64,000 bases of DNA from Pohlia nutans (Eukaryota; Streptophyta; Bryopsida; Bryales; Mniaceae): NCBI GenBank assembly GCA_022496805.1, contig CM040085.1, forward strand, positions 30,657,811 through 30,721,810, written 5' to 3'. How positions within the stretch are numbered: the first letter of the stretch is position 1; each line of letters opens with the position of its first letter. A model generated the notes under the pieces. That model searched no databases. It saw nothing but the letters and a program-made list of their open reading frames with translations, and was not told where the DNA came from. The position numbers were made by a program, and so were the translations under genes. Below, one piece after another: positions 58,791-64,000 of this stretch.

Positions 58791-59328
58791 CCCTTTAACG
58801 CGCTAGCATCCACATAGTGGACGACGCACAGATTGAAACTACTCGATTCTCATCCAAATCGGGTAGTTTTCATCCACCAAAATTTCTCTTAGTTCTTGAG
58901 CAAGTTGACTATCCTTTGTACTTTGGATCTTCAAAAAAGGTTATTATGATTTTTAGAAAAACAACAGAATTGGTTTATGTCAAGTTTCATTCTTAGTTCA
59001 AAAAGTGGGACCTTAAATATGATTTTTCAAAATAAGTAGAATCAAATAATGGAAATCATACCATCTTGTAGTGCATGTTATTTCAATTTCATTACCATAT
59101 TTAAAAAAAAAATTGTGCTAGTTTTGGATTTTAAATTGAATTTCAAGAGAATACCTTGCAAAACTACTTTAAAATTATTAAACAAAAATATAATAAATCC
59201 AACCGTACAGATGTGATCTTCACATTGACATTTACAACTTTTCTTTGACCATGAGCCCCGTTTTTGGTTTTCATCAAGCATTTTATAGCGCTTCTTTAAA
59301 AACAGTGTTGAATGGGGACGTTAAAGGG
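58791..59328. mobile_element. TTAA-flanked piggyBac-like MITE sharing its TTAA with its neighbour
   Basis: The left end CCCTTTAACG and the right end CGTTAAAGGG are exact complements. TTAA lies at 58787-58790 (shared with the element ending at 58786) and 59329-59332. It is 538 bp. Confidence 0.78.
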
Positions 59329-59731
59329 TTAAAGTTTATAATTCATTTACTCATGATTACACTCATTTGATGGTACATTATATTAGTCATTATATTTTGG
59401 ATGGCATTATATTCAATATAGTTTTATGTTACTGCAGTTGTTAAATCACGACAAAAGGAGATTCAATCTTTCAATCTACCATACATGAATGGTAGGTTAG
59501 GTACTATAATGATGAATAATTCATTTTTAATTAGAAAAGCATAATAGTCATTATGTCTATAAAACGATTTTTTTTAAATGTTCACTTTTAGGCCTTTCAA
59601 TTTTTTTTATAAAATTTATTGCTTAAATTAATAGAGATTTTTTTGATTCCAACTCTAGCTTTCATGTTATAGTTTTTTTGAGTTCCTATAAGTATGTGTA
59701 TTTAATTGTTAATAGAATACATTATACTATT

Positions 59732-60307
59732 CTAGACTAATTCAACCCCTACAGATTCAAAATTTTAATCAATTCAAACAATGGATGTATAAAATAAAAA
59801 TTATGGAGGTTGGAAGTCGATTGTTAGTTCATTCAATTTGAAAGTTGCATGAGTAACAAAATTGAATATATCCCATTAGACTAATTGCAACTATGCAAAT
59901 CCAAATGTACATTCCATTTCAAACCCTGCCCAGGGTACTGGAGTCTTTCCTAATCTATCTTATGACCGAAATAAGAAGTTTGAATGACATAGAACATGAA
60001 ACTCAAGATTGCTTTTATAGACTAGGGTTTGAGTTTTATGTTTTATTTCATTCAATCTTCTTCTTTCGGTCACAATATAGATTAGGAAAAACACCAATAC
60101 CTTAGGAGGGCTTTGAAATGGAATGTACTTTTGGATTTGCAAACTAGGTTGCAACTAGTTTAATGGGATATATTCAACTTTGTTTCTTAAACAACTTTCA
60201 AACTTGGATGAACTCACTACCAACTTCTAATCTCCATATCTTTTATTTTGTACATTCAATGTTCAAATTGATTATAAATTGAACCCAAAGGAATTCAATT
60301 AGTCTAG
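59732..60307. repeat. Long foldback element with ~285-bp arms
   Basis: The left arm begins CTAGACTAATTCAA and the right arm ends TTCAATTAGTCTAG. Inner paired blocks include GCAAATCCAAATGTACATTC with its complement near 60120-60140, and TTTCCTAATCTAT with ATAGATTAGGAAA. The centre is near 60015. No coding sequence is seen. Confidence 0.85.
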
Positions 60308-61068
60308 AAAAGTAAATTGCATTTCATCGATGATTAAATAAGAGGTCATAGAGAAAACACAACATAAATACTAAAGTTAGAATAAAAGGATTATATATCG
60401 AGAAATTATAGCTATTTATTCAAGTGTTTTATCCAATTTTTGTTTTTGAAATACTATATTTGTTTTCATTTTGTGTAGACAAGTAATGATGTATTACCAT
60501 AAATAATGTTTTTTTTTTTAATTTAATAAAACCAACGTTGACGATTTTAGTCAAAAAATACAGTTTAATTATAAAAAATAAAAATAAAACTATTAGTAAA
60601 ATTGATATTCTCATAAGTTGTTACATTTCAATCTTATATTTTGATTAGTTTAAACATGGAGACTGATAATTATAATCCAATACACAATTTAAAAAAACTA
60701 AGTATCACAACACTTGTCAAATAAATAATTCAAATTAAAACCATGAATTATGAAAGTGAAATTAAATTTCAATGCTAGTATATATTTTACAAGTAAGACA
60801 AAACGTGATTACAATCATGTTTGTAAAAGTTCAAGCACTCTAAAGTTGATATCATCAAAAATTTAGGCCCCTTTTTATAACAAAATAAAACTATTAAACA
60901 CTATCCAAAACAATTAATTATTTGCATATTGGTAAGTTTCTGTTTTTCTTTTCTTTTCTACATATTTTCTCTCAGACTTGCCTAGTAACCATTACTTGGA
61001 GCTTGCCGGTAGCAGAGTCGCGCCAACGATGTTCCTCGCCGAGGGCGGAGGGTGCCGGCAGGCCCATA
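60308..61068. other. AT-rich spacer, nothing recognised
   Basis: Low-complexity A/T stretches with a small GC-rich patch at about 61000-61060; no gene. Confidence 0.5.
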
Positions 61069-62044
61069 CATAACATTCTTTAGCTAGTAGTACTGCAGCA
61101 CACCCTTTTGCTTGTGTCACAGAATCAACATCTAAACACAGAATTAATGATGTGGAACATGTAGAAACTATTTGAAAGAAAAATAAATAAATTTTTTTGT
61201 GGAGCTACTAAACCATCTTTAGCTAAAGAAGTCTTTGATTTTTCAAAAGATTACAATTCCTACAACAGTTATGATTCGCAAGGGTGAACAATGGGCATGC
61301 TACTCGGGGAGGTCACTTTTTGTATTTTTGAGTATCGCGTGTGAACACAGGGTGTTTAAAAGTACCCTAAAAATTGAAAAATAGTTATTACTATAATTAG
61401 TAATATTTTGAGAATATTCTCATTTTAATTCTTGTAATCAATTGTGGGGTGATGACATGATATGAGTACTCCCTCCAAAAATAGTGTAATTTTCGAGAAA
61501 TATATTTTTGGTGAGAAAAAAAGATTGGAAAATTACAAAAATTAGAGGGTGTTATAGAGACCGTGGCTGCAACTATATACATAGTGTTAAAAACGGAATT
61601 TCTAAAATGAGTTAAACATAAATCACACTATGTGAGACGCGTAAAAGTGATACCCATATCATGCCATTCCCTTGCGAGCATCCTATATTAATGTAAATCA
61701 TTATTTTCAAAGATTTATTTGGACCCTATCATAACATTCAGTAGCCTTCCAAGAGGGTGCCTTTTAGTTTCATCCACCTTTATATATGGAGTGACCAATG
61801 ATTTGTAATTGAATGCACTATTGATTGCTCTTGCTTAATACCACCTGCCCCCATAGCTATTGGATGTGATGTGGAATATCTCACATCATTTCATTGGGGG
61901 GATGAAATGATGTGGGATATTCCACATCATTATGTTGAGAGAAGGCAGTAGTCACAGAGGCTACTAAATGTTATGATCATTGTTCTCACGTTGTTACGTA
62001 ATATTTGGAAGTGACCTCCCCGAGGCCTGCTAAAGAATGTTATG
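61069..62044. mobile_element. Element bounded by CATAACATTCTTTAGC inverted ends, with nested repeats
   Basis: CATAACATTCTTTAGC (61069-61084) and its exact complement (62029-62044) bound 976 bp. Inside, CTCGGGGAGGTCAC (61303-61316) and its complement (62011-62024) form a second inverted pair, and a MITE (61730-61975) is nested further in. No target duplication or transposase was found, so the outer pairing is provisional. Confidence 0.6.
61730..61975. mobile_element. MITE of the CATAACATTC-GTAG family
   Basis: The left end CATAACATTCAGTAGCC and the right end GGCTACTAAATGTTATG are inverted copies with one mismatch. It is related to 16098-16254 by ends and by the GATGTGGAATAT palindrome core. 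It is 246 bp. Confidence 0.75.
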
Positions 62045-62661
62045 TTGGCGCCAACGGTGGAGATGCTCTAAGGGCAATCTACGTTATAGAATCGCTGCAT
62101 GGTACAACTATCAGCAATTGGCCATGCAGCGGCAAGTCAAAATATTGCTTTCCAGCATATGCTTTTGGGGTTTGGATCTAATTTTTTATAAAATTCCAAT
62201 TCTTCTCAGGTTTGGTTGGTCCACGTGTAAGATGGGGAACATTACAGACACAAAACTTGGTTGTAGAGGTCCTTCTTAGTTCCACAGTGCAGGTGTTCAC
62301 ATTGGAGAGCCACCTGGCAAAGTTGACAATTTACAACCCTACGGTTGCCGGTCAGTTCAGTCTACCATTGTTTGGAAATTATTATACTACAATTAATCCA
62401 GCCTCAAAAAGAGTGGGCCCTCAACTCACTAGTAAGTTACTACCGTACTGTGATGAGGACTTACAGAATAACTTAGGTATTTTGGACAATTTGGGGGAAC
62501 CATCCGGTCAAGGGTTCCATCATTCCATTATACTCTTGTTGCCACGTGTACGTGTGTACTTCTCATGGGCCATGTAAAATCACCGTCCGACGAAAAAGAC
62601 CCACGACAAGACCCCACATGAGGAGTTAGTTGTGAGTCTTTTTGGGCATCGGCTTCTTTAA
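62045..62661. other. Spacer with a 121-codon frame of unknown status
   Basis: A plus-strand frame (62212-62577) has no recognised domain. GGTGGAGATGCTC at about 62055-62067 matches a Harbinger-like right end, but no left partner is seen. Confidence 0.35.
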
Positions 62662-62901
62662 TCCCTAAAGGAGGCTGTTCCTATTCATACAAGGAAGACA
62701 TTTGCATACATGTTGCGTTTGCTGTAGCATGATGTGTCCTATGGGGTCTATTTTTTTTGTCATCTTTATAAGAACTACAAGACAAGTTGCTGTAAAATTT
62801 TCAGAATTTTTTTTTGTGCAGAAGACGGTGAAAGAATTTCCTGCAAAAATGTGGTAGTGAAAAACAATAGAGCACATTGAGGTTGTTGCATGCATTAGGG
62901 G
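62662..62901. mobile_element. TTAA-flanked piggyBac-like MITE
   Basis: TCCCTAAAGG on the left and ATTAGGGG on the right, with TTAA at 62658-62661 and 62902-62905. It is 240 bp. The inverted repeat is short, so this is less secure than its relatives. Confidence 0.6.
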
Positions 62902-62905
62902 TTAA

Positions 62906-63519
62906 TCTATCTGGGCAGTGTTTCTATTACATCGACATATAATGTGGATGTGTGAATGGCGTGGACACATTCATCCATTTTTTACCATTTAGTTAAACAA
63001 AATTTCATCCAGTTTAAACAAGCTTTTGTCCAATTTGGATGAATTTTACCACAATACTTGGAAAATTTAATTATTAGGAAAGCCTCTCGTAATTACCGTG
63101 GGCCACAGTATATGGTGATTTTGGTGTAGTGTATTGATAGCAATTTTTTTTTGGTTTCCGTTGGTAGAGCGACATGCACCTTGGAATATAGCCAGGTATG
63201 GAAAAAAATGAACATAATCATCCATATACATATACACACATATACAATATTTATATTTATATCTATTATATGGCACTTTCATTTGAATACTCACAATTTT
63301 AGAACATTTTGGAGGGGATTTTGTTGCTTTCATCCACTTTTATGCCCATTTTGCTAATGTAACGTAGCCACTCCAACAATTACGTAAGATTTTGGCAAAA
63401 ATTTGCCATGAAAAAAAATTGGCTAGGTCTTGCCAGAGTAATTCAAATATGGGACATTTTTAGATTTTAGATACTCTACCTTTGTATAAGAGTAGATGAA
63501 ATCTATGAATGATTTAGAT
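62906..63519. other. AT-rich spacer, nothing recognised
   Basis: Contains (CATATA)-like repeats at 63222-63250; no gene. Confidence 0.5.
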
Positions 63520-63523
63520 TTAA

Positions 63524-63754
63524 CCCTCAAAAGACCAACGATTCATGGTTTTAAAATGACAAGTTTAAACGATCATATTGTGAAAATTATAATTTGAATG
63601 GGACCAAAGTTTATATCACTGGAATTAGTGAAGAATATTACATATGTTGAATAAAGAAATTTTTAAAAATTAACCAAAAAGAATCTACATAAAACCTACT
63701 CAAAATTACTGAAAAAAACAGCAGCCACCTGGTGGCCTTATGGTCCTTTAGGGG
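63524..63754. mobile_element. TTAA-flanked piggyBac-like MITE
   Basis: The left end CCCTCAAAAGACCAACG and the right end TGGTCCTTTAGGGG, with TTAA at 63520-63523 and 63755-63758. Its interior closely matches 57845-58064 and 7640-7853 (GATTCATGGTTTTA, CATATTGTGAAAA). It is 231 bp. Confidence 0.85.
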
Positions 63755-64000
63755 TTAAGTTACCCTTACCATTACCCGATCAACAATACTTGGGGTGTTA
63801 GAGTTCAAGAATGTGATGCGAGATTTTCAATTCCACTTTTTAAATCACGTTCAACGAGATTTTGAAACGAACAATCGCGTGCAATAGTAGTAATCCCAAT
63901 TGTGAAATCTGAGTCTCACTTCCAAATTGCTTCTTCTTGCGGGATAGAATTGCAAACTCTGACACTTCCTAATAATGTATATATGTATACTTGATAATTC

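Noticed and set aside
61463..61480. TACTCCCTCC as a Stowaway left end
   Set aside because: No convincing right terminus within several hundred bases.
62212..62577. 121-codon frame as a gene
   Set aside because: No recognisable motif, no splice or family support, and surrounded by transposon pieces.

Overview
This window looks like a nuclear segment from a land plant, probably outside the flowering plants (bryophyte, lycophyte or fern; I cannot resolve which). The genes have many short introns, nearly all GT-AG. The enzymes are typical of plants: a fused dehydroquinate dehydratase-shikimate dehydrogenase, a plastid-type PII protein, class III alcohol dehydrogenase (GSNOR) and RIO2 kinase. They are scattered among AT-rich DNA full of DNA transposons. 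Exon models were built by hand from splice signals and reading-frame continuity.

Layout: 773-2270 (+) is a three-exon gene for a pyruvoyl-dependent arginine decarboxylase with a plastid-like leader. 4472-9090 (-) is GSNOR/class III ADH in 11 exons, with an unusual mitochondrial-looking N-terminus and a PIF/Harbinger-like element just upstream of its start. 13189-15847 (-) is a nine-exon PII (GLB1-like) gene. 18878-25591 (-) is a broken LRR gene whose exon is split by a 5.0-kb CACTA element (18900-23892). 27565-34324 is a putative 6.8-kb piggyBac-type element with a decayed transposase. 35363-39536 (+) is RIO2 in 12 exons behind telo-box-like motifs. 40189-41881 and 41884-43959 are two complete Tc1-type (DD34E) elements back to back. 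45691-50460 (+) is DHD-SDH. 52014-52971 is a deleted relative of the second Tc1 element. 54990-56443 (-) is a decayed LRR receptor kinase. From 57.8 kb to the end I see only small transposons and foldback elements.

The mobile DNA is unusual for a plant: a piggyBac-like transposase together with many TTAA-flanked miniature elements with termini CCCYTAAA, and animal/fungal-style DD34E Tc1 elements. CACTA, Harbinger and long foldback elements are also present.

Most intact genes touch nitrogen or amino-acid metabolism (arginine decarboxylation, PII control, S-nitrosoglutathione turnover, shikimate synthesis), but they lie on both strands and are far apart, so I treat the proximity as probably chance. 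The most notable gene is the pyruvoyl enzyme, because plant arginine decarboxylase is normally the unrelated PLP-dependent type.
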